In this document: one piece after another, positions 1 to 4,667 of the stretch | Position numbering within the stretch: position 1 is the stretch's first letter | Layout: each line of letters starts with the position of its first letter | From: Trebonia sp. | Lineage (GTDB): Bacteria > Actinomycetota > Actinomycetes > Streptosporangiales > Streptosporangiaceae | DNA length: 6,994 nucleotides | Direction: 5' to 3' | NCBI GenBank assembly: GCA_030043595.1 | Contig: JASHXJ010000079.1 | Coordinates: forward strand, 1-6,994 | Made by a program: the position numbers and the translations under genes | Notes under the pieces: model-generated | What the model was told of the DNA's origin: nothing | Database searches by the model: none | The model's input: only the letters and a program-made list of their open reading frames with translations

Positions 1-145
1 CCATCGCCGCGCCGCCCGCGGCCGGGGCCGCCGCCGTGGCCGCCGTCAGCGCGGAGGCACTCGACGCGGCGGCAGCGGGCATGACGGCAAGGGCAACCGC
101 CACGCCCGTGGCGAGCGTCACCCTGCACCCGCGCGCGGCTAGCAT
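1..145 (-). CDS. N-terminus of a probable secreted protein (partial, runs off left edge)
   Basis: The first 48 codons of a minus-strand gene are visible. They begin with an ATG at 145-143 that overlaps the stop codon of the upstream gene (the bases read ATGCTAG). A GGGGA ribosome-binding-like sequence at 153-157 lies 7 bases before the ATG. The visible peptide looks like a Sec signal peptide. It has a short basic start (MLAARGCR), a hydrophobic core rich in Ala, Val and Leu (about residues 10-22), and an Ala-rich stretch (about 23-30) that would suit signal peptidase cleavage. An Ala/Thr/Pro/Gly-rich segment follows. The overlap with the upstream membrane-protein gene suggests translational coupling and a joint role at the cell envelope. 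The mature domain lies outside the window, so no family can be assigned. A mycosin-like S8 peptidase would suit the context, but that is only a guess. Confidence 0.7.
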   Translation of the reverse strand, partial: MLAARGCRVTLATGVAVALAVMPAAAASSASALTAATAAAPAAGGAAM

Positions 146-1014
146 CCCGCCGTCCCCGGGCAGTGCGGCTGCTGCACCGGCGCGGCGAGCCTGGACACGA
201 CGGCCTGAGCCACGCCCAGGCCGATGCTGGTCATCTCCGAGTCCACATAGCTGTCCGCGGTGACGGGCAGCCTGGGCCGCTGGTCGGCATACCCGACCGT
301 GTAGAAGATCACGTACGTGCCCGCGCTGGTGCTCGCCGAGACCTGCCGGCGGCTGCTGGTGAACCAGGCCGCGGGGGTGCCCTTGAACAGGACTGGCAGC
401 ACGCCCTCGGCCGGCGTGCCGGCGGCGCCATGCGTGGTCCCGCTGAGCTGCCGTTGCGCGGCGTTGGCCGCAGCCGTCCCGCCGAACACCGCGACTCCGA
501 CGGTGACCACGTAGCTGTCCGTCGCGTCCACGTAGGTCGCCCGCAGCATGGCCTGGCAGCCGTTGCGCGCGAGCACCGCGGCGACGGCCGCGTCGGTGGC
601 CGCCTGGCAGGAGGCCTGCCTGGCGATGCCGATCCGGGTGGCGGACAGCGAGAAGGCCCCGCTGCTGCCGAGCACCCCCGGCGTGGGGTAATGGACCGAA
701 GCGGCGAAGATGGTCCCCGCGGTCAGCGTCCGCCAGCGCTTGCCCAGCTCCCAGGAGATGATCTGCTGCTGCTGATGCTGCGTGAACTGCCGCGGCAGCA
801 CTTGCGTGGCCACTCCCACGAGCGACACACCCAGCCCGGCGGCGCCGGCCACCAGCGCGACAGCGGCGAGGGCGATGCCCACGCGGGCACGCCCATGCCG
901 TCTCGGCCGGCTTGCGCGGCTTGCGCGGCGCGGCGGCTGGCTCGCGGGCCCCGGCTCGCCGCCGTGCCACGGCTGACCGCCGTTCGCGGCCTGGCCGCCG
1001 TAGTCCGTTGCCAC
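139..1014 (-). CDS. Single-pass membrane protein of unknown function with a large exported domain
   Basis: This gene encodes about 291 residues. A Gly/Pro/Gln-rich and then Arg-rich cytoplasmic segment (about residues 1-45) precedes one hydrophobic helix (about 45-69). A predicted extracytoplasmic domain of about 220 residues follows, starting with a Gln-rich patch (HQQQQ). The exported part contains two cysteines about 17 residues apart (near 136 and 153) and two more at the extreme C-terminus (HCPG...GC), which could form disulfides outside the cell. The Arg-rich flank before the helix predicts the N-terminus inside. I chose the GTG at 1014 over the TTG at 1020. There is no Shine-Dalgarno sequence, an in-frame TAA lies just upstream, and TAACAT sits exactly 6 bases before the GTG, as expected for a leaderless mRNA. 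The stop overlaps the start of a secreted-protein gene. I do not recognise the family. Proteins of this general shape can accompany type VII secretion peptidases in actinomycetes, but nothing here proves that. Confidence 0.8.
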   Translation of the reverse strand: MATDYGGQAANGGQPWHGGEPGPASQPPRRASRASRPRRHGRARVGIALAAVALVAGAAGLGVSLVGVATQVLPRQFTQHQQQQIISWELGKRWRTLTAGTIFAASVHYPTPGVLGSSGAFSLSATRIGIARQASCQAATDAAVAAVLARNGCQAMLRATYVDATDSYVVTVGVAVFGGTAAANAAQRQLSGTTHGAAGTPAEGVLPVLFKGTPAAWFTSSRRQVSASTSAGTYVIFYTVGYADQRPRLPVTADSYVDSEMTSIGLGVAQAVVSRLAAPVQQPHCPGTAGC

Positions 1015-1026
1015 ATGCAAATGTTA
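1012..1026 (-). promoter_or_regulatory. Candidate leaderless promoter (-10 TAACAT) for the membrane-protein gene
   Basis: On the minus strand TAACAT (1026-1021) fits the actinobacterial -10 pattern TANNNT. Six bases separate it from the GTG at 1014, which would make the G of GTG the first transcribed base. No purine-rich ribosome-binding site lies nearby. No convincing -35 hexamer is visible. A second -10-like sequence, TAATAT (1073-1068), could drive a transcript with a leader of roughly 45-50 bases. Confidence 0.4.
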
Positions 1027-1044
1027 GGGGGTGCGCCGGCTGCG

Positions 1045-1057
1045 CTGCCCGAGGCAG
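1045..1057. repeat. Short hairpin CTGCC-CGA-GGCAG in the intergenic gap
   Basis: This is a perfect 5-base inverted repeat with a 3-base loop between the methyltransferase stop and the membrane-protein start. No T tract follows it in the direction of transcription (minus); a short TTTT occurs only on the plus side. It may weakly attenuate or terminate the methyltransferase transcript, but it is short enough to be chance. Confidence 0.2.
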
Positions 1058-1089
1058 ACGGTTTTAGATATTACGTAGAGCTTTCGCCG

Positions 1090-1893
1090 TTACATAGGGC
1101 GCCGGGGGCCACGCAGGTCCGCGCGCCAGCACGATGACCTCATCGGCATCTGGATGACCTCGGCGCCGCCGGTCCGCTCCAGCAGGGCCGCCCGGCAGCG
1201 GGCGAGTCCCGCCGCGCGGTCCGCGGCGGAAGCGGCGATGAAGCGGCTGTTCGTCCCGAGCCACTCGACCGCCTCGTCGACGGTGAGCGTGCGGGTGAAG
1301 CCGAATGACGCGCTCGCCGCGGCGCCGAACTCTGACCCGTCCGGCAGCGTCACCGAATGCTCACGATCCAGCGCGGCCCGTACCTCGTCGAGGGAACGCG
1401 GCCTGTCAGGATCGCTGTCCGGCGGGCTGACGCCGGGCAGCCGGAGCAGGTCCAGTTCGGCCACCCAGTCAGCAGTCCGGTCGCGGCTGGTCCAGATGAC
1501 CCCGAGCCGCCCGCCGGGCCGCAGCACGCGCGCGATCTCAGGAACCGCCCGCGCCGGGTCCAGCCAGTGCCAGGCTGTCGACACGAACACCGCGTCGGCG
1601 CACGCGTCAGGCAGCGGCATGGCCTCGCCCCGGCCCGCGAGGACGCGCACCAGCGGCGACCGCTGGGCCAGGACCGCCCGCATCCGCTCGTCCGGTTCGA
1701 CCGCGATCACCTCGGCGACCCGGCCGGACAGGGCGCGGGTGAACAGCCCGGTCCCGGCGGCCAGGTCCACGGCGACCTCGCACTCGGCGGGCACCAGCCA
1801 GTCGAGCGCCTCGGCCGGCGGTTCCGGCCGGACCCGGTCGTAGCTCGCTGCCACAGTCCCGAACGAAGTGGCTCTTTCGTCGCTAACAGTCAC
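1090..1893 (-). CDS. Class I SAM-dependent methyltransferase (Methyltransf_11-like)
   Basis: This is a 267-residue cytoplasmic protein with a Rossmann-type methyltransferase fold near its N-terminus. SAM-binding motif I is VDLAAGTGLF (about residues 42-51). The acidic residue that normally binds the ribose follows in VIAVEPDERM (E66). The adenine-contacting region is around GRGEAMPLPD (88-96), followed by VSTAWHWLD (104-112). The post-core strand is ARVLRPGGRLGVIW (121-134). The opening segment, RATSFGTVAASYDRVRP, is typical of small-molecule methyltransferases of this family in actinomycetes. The substrate cannot be inferred. The C-terminal half, including a Cys-Trp-Arg segment near 255-257, would carry substrate specificity. 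The start is a GTG with no ribosome-binding site, and an AT-rich -10-like sequence lies just upstream, so a leaderless message is likely. It is transcribed toward the membrane-protein gene with a 70-base gap and away from the MBL-fold gene. Confidence 0.9.
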   Translation of the reverse strand: MTVSDERATSFGTVAASYDRVRPEPPAEALDWLVPAECEVAVDLAAGTGLFTRALSGRVAEVIAVEPDERMRAVLAQRSPLVRVLAGRGEAMPLPDACADAVFVSTAWHWLDPARAVPEIARVLRPGGRLGVIWTSRDRTADWVAELDLLRLPGVSPPDSDPDRPRSLDEVRAALDREHSVTLPDGSEFGAAASASFGFTRTLTVDEAVEWLGTNSRFIAASAADRAAGLARCRAALLERTGGAEVIQMPMRSSCWRADLRGPRRPM

Positions 1894-1904
1894 AAATCAC
1901 TATT
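1893..1904 (-). promoter_or_regulatory. Candidate leaderless promoter for the methyltransferase
   Basis: Immediately upstream of the GTG at 1893 the minus strand reads GAATAGTGATTT, with AATAGT (1904-1899) placed 5 bases before the start codon. This AT-rich patch stands out from the GC-rich surroundings, and no Shine-Dalgarno sequence precedes the start. The arrangement suits a leaderless transcript. The -35 region has no recognisable match. Confidence 0.3.
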
Positions 1905-1928
1905 CTGAACGACCCGTGGCGTCTGCCG

Positions 1929-1996
1929 CGGGCAACCCTCCCCCGGGAGGGGGCCAGCGAACCGCCGCCTGTACTGTCGGGCGTGAAGGTTGCCCG
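1929..1996. repeat. 9-base inverted repeat flanking the MBL-fold promoter region
   Basis: CGGGCAACC (1929-1937) and its exact reverse complement GGTTGCCCG (1988-1996) lie 50 bases apart in the divergent intergenic region. The left arm lies upstream of the candidate -10 TACTGT, and the right arm lies in the expected untranslated leader of the MBL-fold gene. They could be paired half-sites for a looping regulator, or chance in GC-rich DNA. Confidence 0.3.
1936..1951. repeat. Inverted repeat CCCTCCC-CC-GGGAGGG in the divergent promoter region
   Basis: A perfect 7-base inverted repeat with a 2-base centre sits between the divergent methyltransferase and MBL-fold genes, about 20 bases upstream of the candidate -10 of the latter. 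The symmetry suits an operator for a dimeric regulator. The low base complexity means chance cannot be excluded. Confidence 0.3.
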
Positions 1997-2011
1997 GACG
2001 TCATGAAGGAG
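1972..2011 (+). promoter_or_regulatory. Candidate -10 (TACTGT) and strong ribosome-binding site for the MBL-fold gene
   Basis: TACTGT (1972-1977) fits TANNNT and would start transcription near 1984, giving a leader of about 35 bases. No good -35 is seen. AAGGAG (2006-2011) is a near-ideal Shine-Dalgarno sequence, 8 bases before the GTG at 2020. It decides the start against an in-frame TTG at 1990. Confidence 0.5.
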
Positions 2012-2019
2012 CCGTCGCC

Positions 2020-2661
2020 GTGAAGCTGACCAAGCACGAGCACGCCTGTGTCGCCTTCGAGAAGGAAGGCGCTTCGTTCGTCATCGACCCCGGCTCGTTC
2101 TCCCCTAACCCAGCGCAGATCATCGCGGGCGCCGATGCGATCCTGCTCACGCACGAGCACTTCGACCACGTCAGCGGGGCGGCGATCAACGCCGCGCTCG
2201 CGGAGCGGCCGGACCTGCGGGTGTACGCGCCCGCTGCGCTCGCCGGCATGTTCAGCGAGCACGCCGCCCAGTTCGTCCCGGTCGCGGCCGGCGATGAGCT
2301 GAAGGTCGCCGGGTTCACCGTGACCGTGCATGGCAGCGCGCACGCTATCATTCACGCCGACTTCCCCCCGGTCACGAACGTCGGGTACCTGGTCGACGAG
2401 ACCGTCTACCACCCGGGGGACGCGTACTTCGTCCCCGAGGCCAGCGTCGGCACCCTGCTGCTGCCGACCAGCGGTCCGTGGATGAAGATCGGCGAGGCCG
2501 CCGACTACGTCCGCGCGGTGCGCCCGGACCGGGTGGTGCAGATTCACGAGATGCTGCTCAGCGAGATCGGCCTGAACCTGGCCGCCACGCTTCTCGGCGA
2601 GAAGGGCCTCACCGGCATACCGTTGACCGCCGTCCCGGCCGGGGAGTCGCTCACCATCTGA
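2020..2661 (+). CDS. Metallo-beta-lactamase-fold hydrolase, UlaG-like
   Basis: This is a 213-residue cytoplasmic metallohydrolase that starts at a GTG with an AAGGAG ribosome-binding site 8 bases upstream. The opening, VKLTKHEHACV, and the following strand with VIDPG (21-25) are typical of the UlaG-like branch of the superfamily. Metal-binding motifs appear in order: THEHFDH (44-50), H108 in GSAHAII, the bridging D134 in HPGDAYF, and H176 in VQIHEM. All ligands expected for a dinuclear metal site are present, and the length is normal for this group. There is no signal peptide. UlaG itself acts on L-ascorbate-6-phosphate, but relatives with this short architecture are mostly uncharacterised, so the substrate is open. 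The next gene begins 7 bases after the stop, indicating co-transcription with a small membrane protein. Confidence 0.92.
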   Translation: MKLTKHEHACVAFEKEGASFVIDPGSFSPNPAQIIAGADAILLTHEHFDHVSGAAINAALAERPDLRVYAPAALAGMFSEHAAQFVPVAAGDELKVAGFTVTVHGSAHAIIHADFPPVTNVGYLVDETVYHPGDAYFVPEASVGTLLLPTSGPWMKIGEAADYVRAVRPDRVVQIHEMLLSEIGLNLAATLLGEKGLTGIPLTAVPAGESLTI

Positions 2662-2668
2662 TCGGCTC

Positions 2669-2911
2669 GTGCCGGTGCCGGGAGCTGACGGGGAGGACCC
2701 GCGCCAGGAGCCAGGCCCGGCGCCTTCGCGCCGCGCCAAGCGGGTCTACTTCGTGCTGATGGCGATCTGCCTTGGTTTGTTCGTCCTCGCGTGGGCCGTC
2801 GTCGACCGGTACTCGACGGTCGCCGCGGTGGTCATGTCGGCGGTCGCGCTGGTCATTCCCCCGTTCGCCGCGATCATCGCCAACCGGTCGAGCGCCGTCG
2901 ACCGGCGCTAG
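2669..2911 (+). CDS. Small two-helix membrane protein (DUF3099-type)
   Basis: This is an 80-residue protein. Its polar, Pro/Glu/Arg-rich N-terminal tail ends in a basic cluster (RRAKR, 21-25). Two hydrophobic helices follow (about 26-45 and 50-71), joined by a short DRYST turn, and the tail is short and basic. The basic cluster before the first helix predicts both ends in the cytoplasm. The segment IPPFAAIIANR resembles the ends of small actinobacterial membrane proteins annotated as DUF3099, but I recall this rather than having matched it. It begins 7 bases after the MBL-fold stop. GTGs at 2669 and 2675 are both possible starts, and neither has a clear ribosome-binding site, so translation may rely on ribosomes finishing the upstream gene. 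Function is unknown. The gene converges on manA with 15 bases between the stop codons. Confidence 0.75.
   Translation: MPVPGADGEDPRQEPGPAPSRRAKRVYFVLMAICLGLFVLAWAVVDRYSTVAAVVMSAVALVIPPFAAIIANRSSAVDRR
2891..2909 (+). terminator. Possible hairpin terminator at the convergent gene ends
   Basis: AGCGCC (2891-2896) and GGCGCT (2904-2909) form a 6-base stem with a 7-base loop that reaches the stop codon of the small membrane protein. GC-rich sequence follows with no T tract. With only 15 bases between the convergent stops, any terminator must overlap coding sequence, so this is plausible but weak. Confidence 0.25.
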
Positions 2912-2926
2912 GCGGGGCTCAGCCGT

Positions 2927-4129
2927 TCAGGCTTCGCCGCCAACCGCGGCGACGTAGAGCACGCCAGGGCCGGTCGCGGTGACCGGCCCGTCGGCGGCGG
3001 ACAGGAAGCACGATTCCCCGCGCACCGTCTTGAGGGTCCCGCCCGCGGCGTCGCGCAGCGACACGGTGCCTTCGGTGCACAGCGCGAGGCGCGGGCCGGT
3101 GCCGGGCAAGGCGGCTTCGCCCGGGCCGACGTCGGCGCGGTAGAGCCGGAACTGCGGTGCCGGCGAGTCGTAGCCGGACACCCCGTCCCCGAGTGCGCGC
3201 GGCTCGATGACAGGCACGGCCACCGCCGGGTCGGCGAGCTTCAGCAGTTCGGGGACGTCGATGTGCTTGCCGGTCAGGCCGGCCCGCACCACGTTGTCGG
3301 AGTTCGCGAGCAGTTCGATCCCGGTGCCGTGCAGGTAGGTGTGCAGCCCGCCGGCCGGGAGGAACACGGCCTGGCCTGGCCGCAGCACCGCGTGCCGCAG
3401 TAGCAGCGAGGCCACGACGCCGCGGTCGCCCGGGTGCTCGGTAGCGATCCGTGCTGTCGCGGCGCAGGCCGCGGCGTACGGCCCGCCTGCGGCGGCCAGC
3501 TGGCCGCAGGCTGCCGCCACCGCGTCGACCAGTGCCGCGCGGCCCGCGTCAGGCCAGGTCAGGATGCGGGCGAGCGCCTCGGTGAGCGCCTCCGGGCGGT
3601 CGGCGGCGGCCAGCTCCGCCGCGATGGGCTCGAGGTCGGCGACAGAAAGCGCGCGCAGCAGCCCGGCGGCGTCCGCCGCCGACCGCATGCCCGCCAGCAC
3701 GTCGAACGGGGTCAGCGCGCAGAGCAGCTCCGGCTTTGGCCAGTCATCGACGTAGTTGCGCGCCTTGTCGCCGGGCGCCAGGCCGCGCTGGTTCTCCGCG
3801 CGAAAGCCCGCCTGCGCCTGTTCCCGCGAGGGATGTACCTGGATGGACAGCGCCTTCTCGGCGGCCAGCACCTTGAGCAGGAACGGCAGGCGCCCGCCGA
3901 ACTTCCTGGCGCACTCCGGTCCAAGCTCGCGGACAGGGTCGGCGGCGATCACGGCGTCCAGCGTGGTGTGCTGGCCCCCCCGGTCAAGCCCGGACGGAGC
4001 CGACGGGTGCGCGCCAATCCACAGTTCCGCCTCCGGCTGCTCCGTGGGGGCCGGCCGGCCCTGGAGCTCCGCGATCACGGTCCGAGATCCCCACGCGTAG
4101 GGCTGCACCATCGGCTCGAGAAGGTCCAC
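2927..4129 (-). CDS. manA: Mannose-6-phosphate isomerase, class I
   Basis: This 400-residue cytoplasmic zinc enzyme interconverts fructose-6-phosphate and mannose-6-phosphate. In actinomycetes this feeds GDP-mannose for mannosylated lipids, polysaccharides and glycoproteins, and allows growth on mannose. Family signatures are clear: an opening VQPYAWGS (8-15), then PFLLKVLAAEKALSIQVHPS (82-101), which carries zinc ligands Q97 and H99. E134 follows in KPELLCAL, and the cupin segment FLPAGGLHTYLHGTGIE (256-272) has ligand H263. SDNVVRAGLT (277-286) contains the catalytic Arg282. Length matches the class I family. The start is a GTG at 4129, 9 bases after the stop of a 75-residue gene. There is no clear ribosome-binding site, so coupled translation from that gene is likely. 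The end converges on the small membrane-protein gene. Confidence 0.96.
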   Translation of the reverse strand: MDLLEPMVQPYAWGSRTVIAELQGRPAPTEQPEAELWIGAHPSAPSGLDRGGQHTTLDAVIAADPVRELGPECARKFGGRLPFLLKVLAAEKALSIQVHPSREQAQAGFRAENQRGLAPGDKARNYVDDWPKPELLCALTPFDVLAGMRSAADAAGLLRALSVADLEPIAAELAAADRPEALTEALARILTWPDAGRAALVDAVAAACGQLAAAGGPYAAACAATARIATEHPGDRGVVASLLLRHAVLRPGQAVFLPAGGLHTYLHGTGIELLANSDNVVRAGLTGKHIDVPELLKLADPAVAVPVIEPRALGDGVSGYDSPAPQFRLYRADVGPGEAALPGTGPRLALCTEGTVSLRDAAGGTLKTVRGESCFLSAADGPVTATGPGVLYVAAVGGEA

Positions 4130-4138
4130 CCGCGCATG

Positions 4139-4366
4139 CTAGTGCAACTGCGAGGTATCCGCCGGATGCTCGACCAGGGCTACCACCCTGCTGGCCATGA
4201 ACCGCGCGGTGCGCACCGCCGTGCCGGTGCGGGTGACCTCGCTGACCTCCACGACGCCGCGGCCGGTGCGCACCTCCACCCGGCGCCCGGCACGCGTGGC
4301 GGCCACTTCGTAGGTCCGGGTGCCGTCGCCGGTATCGACCACGACCTCGACGCGGTCACCCTTCAC
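4139..4366 (-). CDS. Small beta-rich protein of unknown function upstream of manA
   Basis: This gene encodes 75 residues from the GTG at 4366, preceded by a good GGGGAGGA ribosome-binding site (4378-4371). The frame stays open upstream to 4420, but the ribosome-binding site favours the shorter protein. The sequence alternates Val with charged or Thr residues (VEVVVDTGDGTRTYEV, then RRVEVRTGRGVVEVSEV), suggesting a compact, all-beta fold of five or six strands ending in a VVALVEHPAD segment. There is no signal peptide, helix or cysteine. Codon use is GC-rich in third positions, as in its neighbours, which supports real coding. The stop lies 9 bases before manA, so the two are almost surely one transcript. 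I do not recognise a family. A role tied to sugar-phosphate metabolism is inferred from position only. Confidence 0.7.
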   Translation of the reverse strand: MKGDRVEVVVDTGDGTRTYEVAATRAGRRVEVRTGRGVVEVSEVTRTGTAVRTARFMASRVVALVEHPADTSQLH

Positions 4367-4485
4367 GGCATCCTCCCCGGATGGAACGTGCGTTCTAGTA
4401 CATACCACCCCAGCGGCCACGGAAACGCGTCAGCTGCCCCTGGATAGGTCTGGATAGGGACCGCATGAACGGGCCCCGCAGCCAT
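4363..4485 (-). CDS. Doubtful 40-residue leader ORF overlapping the small-protein start
   Basis: An ATG at 4485 opens 40 codons that end in a TGA overlapping the GTG start of the 75-residue gene (GTGA), a typical coupling geometry. AGGA lies 5 bases before the ATG. Against it, about a third of the codons end in A or T, far more than in the real genes here, and the peptide (Pro/Trp/Tyr-rich) resembles nothing I know. A second ATG at 4490 opens a 31-codon frame in the same place. It could be a leader peptide or simply open by chance. Confidence 0.2.
   Translation of the reverse strand: MAAGPVHAVPIQTYPGAADAFPWPLGWYVLERTFHPGRMP
4371..4378 (-). promoter_or_regulatory. Ribosome-binding site GGGGAGGA deciding the small-protein start
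   Basis: This minus-strand purine run lies 4 bases before the GTG at 4366 and is the strongest ribosome-binding site on the minus strand in this window. It selects the 75-residue form over an in-frame start at 4420. Confidence 0.6.
4384..4395. promoter_or_regulatory. LexA/SOS-box-like palindrome GAACGTGCGTTC
   Basis: This perfect GAAC-N4-GTTC palindrome matches the core of the LexA operator of Bacillus and actinomycetes (CGAAC-N4-GTTCG). The centre GTGC also fits the RNRY preference described for Bacillus subtilis. The flanking bases (G before, T after) depart from the full consensus. It lies 18-29 bases before the GTG of the 75-residue gene. If TATGTA at 4404-4399 is the -10, it covers the transcription start, a classic repressor position. 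Identification rests on sequence only. Confidence 0.4.
4440..4458. repeat. Tandem direct repeat CTGGATAGG, 10-base period
   Basis: Two identical 9-base copies (4440-4448 and 4450-4458) are separated by one base, so they repeat once per helical turn. They lie about 45-65 bases upstream of the probable transcription start of the manA operon. This spacing and position are typical for tandem binding of an activator on one face of the DNA. The regulator is unknown. Confidence 0.4.
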
Positions 4486-4496
4486 ACCATTCCTGC

Positions 4497-4564
4497 CTTT
4501 GTATGAGTTCCGCACGACATATCAGGACAAATCGCACGCGAAAGTGGGCGGGGCGCATACAAAG
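4497..4564. repeat. 9-base inverted repeat CTTTGTATG / CATACAAAG
   Basis: Perfect inverted copies at 4497-4505 and 4556-4564 are separated by 50 bases. The AT-rich arms are unlike the surrounding composition. Further CATACC copies occur at 4401-4406 and 4483-4488. They could be paired regulator half-sites or the base of an RNA stem in a long leader. Confidence 0.3.
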
Positions 4565-4612
4565 CCAACAGGAGTGGCTGCTGTTACGCCGCAGCCGCGG
4601 GGTCACCGCACG

Positions 4613-4649
4613 CCGCAGGGCCGCCGCCGTGACGGCGGCGGCCCTGCGG
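4613..4649 (-). terminator. Strong hairpin terminator after moeZ
   Basis: Arms at 4613-4628 and 4634-4649 form a perfect 16-base GC-rich stem around the 5-base loop GTGAC (or its complement), starting 18 bases after the moeZ stop. No T tract follows on the minus strand. Many actinobacterial terminators lack one, so termination of the moeZ transcript is still the likely role. Confidence 0.7.
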
Positions 4650-4667
4650 ACGCCAGACGGCCGGAAC

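Larger units (their letters stand above)
4367..4667. other. Intergenic control region between moeZ and the manA operon
   Basis: This roughly 300-base stretch is the only sizeable gap. It separates the end of moeZ from the start of the 75-residue gene, with both genes on the minus strand. It is more AT-rich than the genes. From right to left it holds a GC-rich hairpin (moeZ terminator), a 9-base inverted repeat, a 9-base direct repeat, an AT-rich patch with -10-like sequences (TATGTA at 4404-4399, TACTAG at 4400-4395), a LexA-like palindrome and a ribosome-binding site. The promoter of the manA operon should be here, but no convincing -35/-10 pair can be chosen by eye. Confidence 0.6.

Noticed and set aside
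163..1137. Long plus-strand open frame opposite the membrane-protein gene
   Set aside because: The translation is Arg/Gly/His-rich with no motif. It mirrors the real minus-strand gene, whose protein has a clear helix and ordinary composition. Such antisense frames are routine at this GC content.
1990..2019. Upstream TTG start for the MBL-fold gene
   Set aside because: It would add ten residues not typical of the family and would place the AAGGAG ribosome-binding site inside the gene. The GTG at 2020 is spaced correctly from it.
1900..2739. 279-codon minus-strand frame opposite the MBL-fold gene
   Set aside because: The plus-strand frame carries the complete MBL metal motifs and a strong ribosome-binding site; the antisense product is low-complexity Arg/Gly/Asp-rich sequence.
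3434..4447. 337-codon plus-strand frame opposite manA
   Set aside because: manA on the minus strand has every catalytic and zinc-binding motif; the antisense frame shows no recognisable domain and runs through the promoter region.
4441..4612. Possible tRNA, small RNA gene or mobile-element remnant in the large gap
   Set aside because: I found no cloverleaf, no transposase fragment and no terminal repeats with target duplication; the repeats seen are better explained as regulatory sites.
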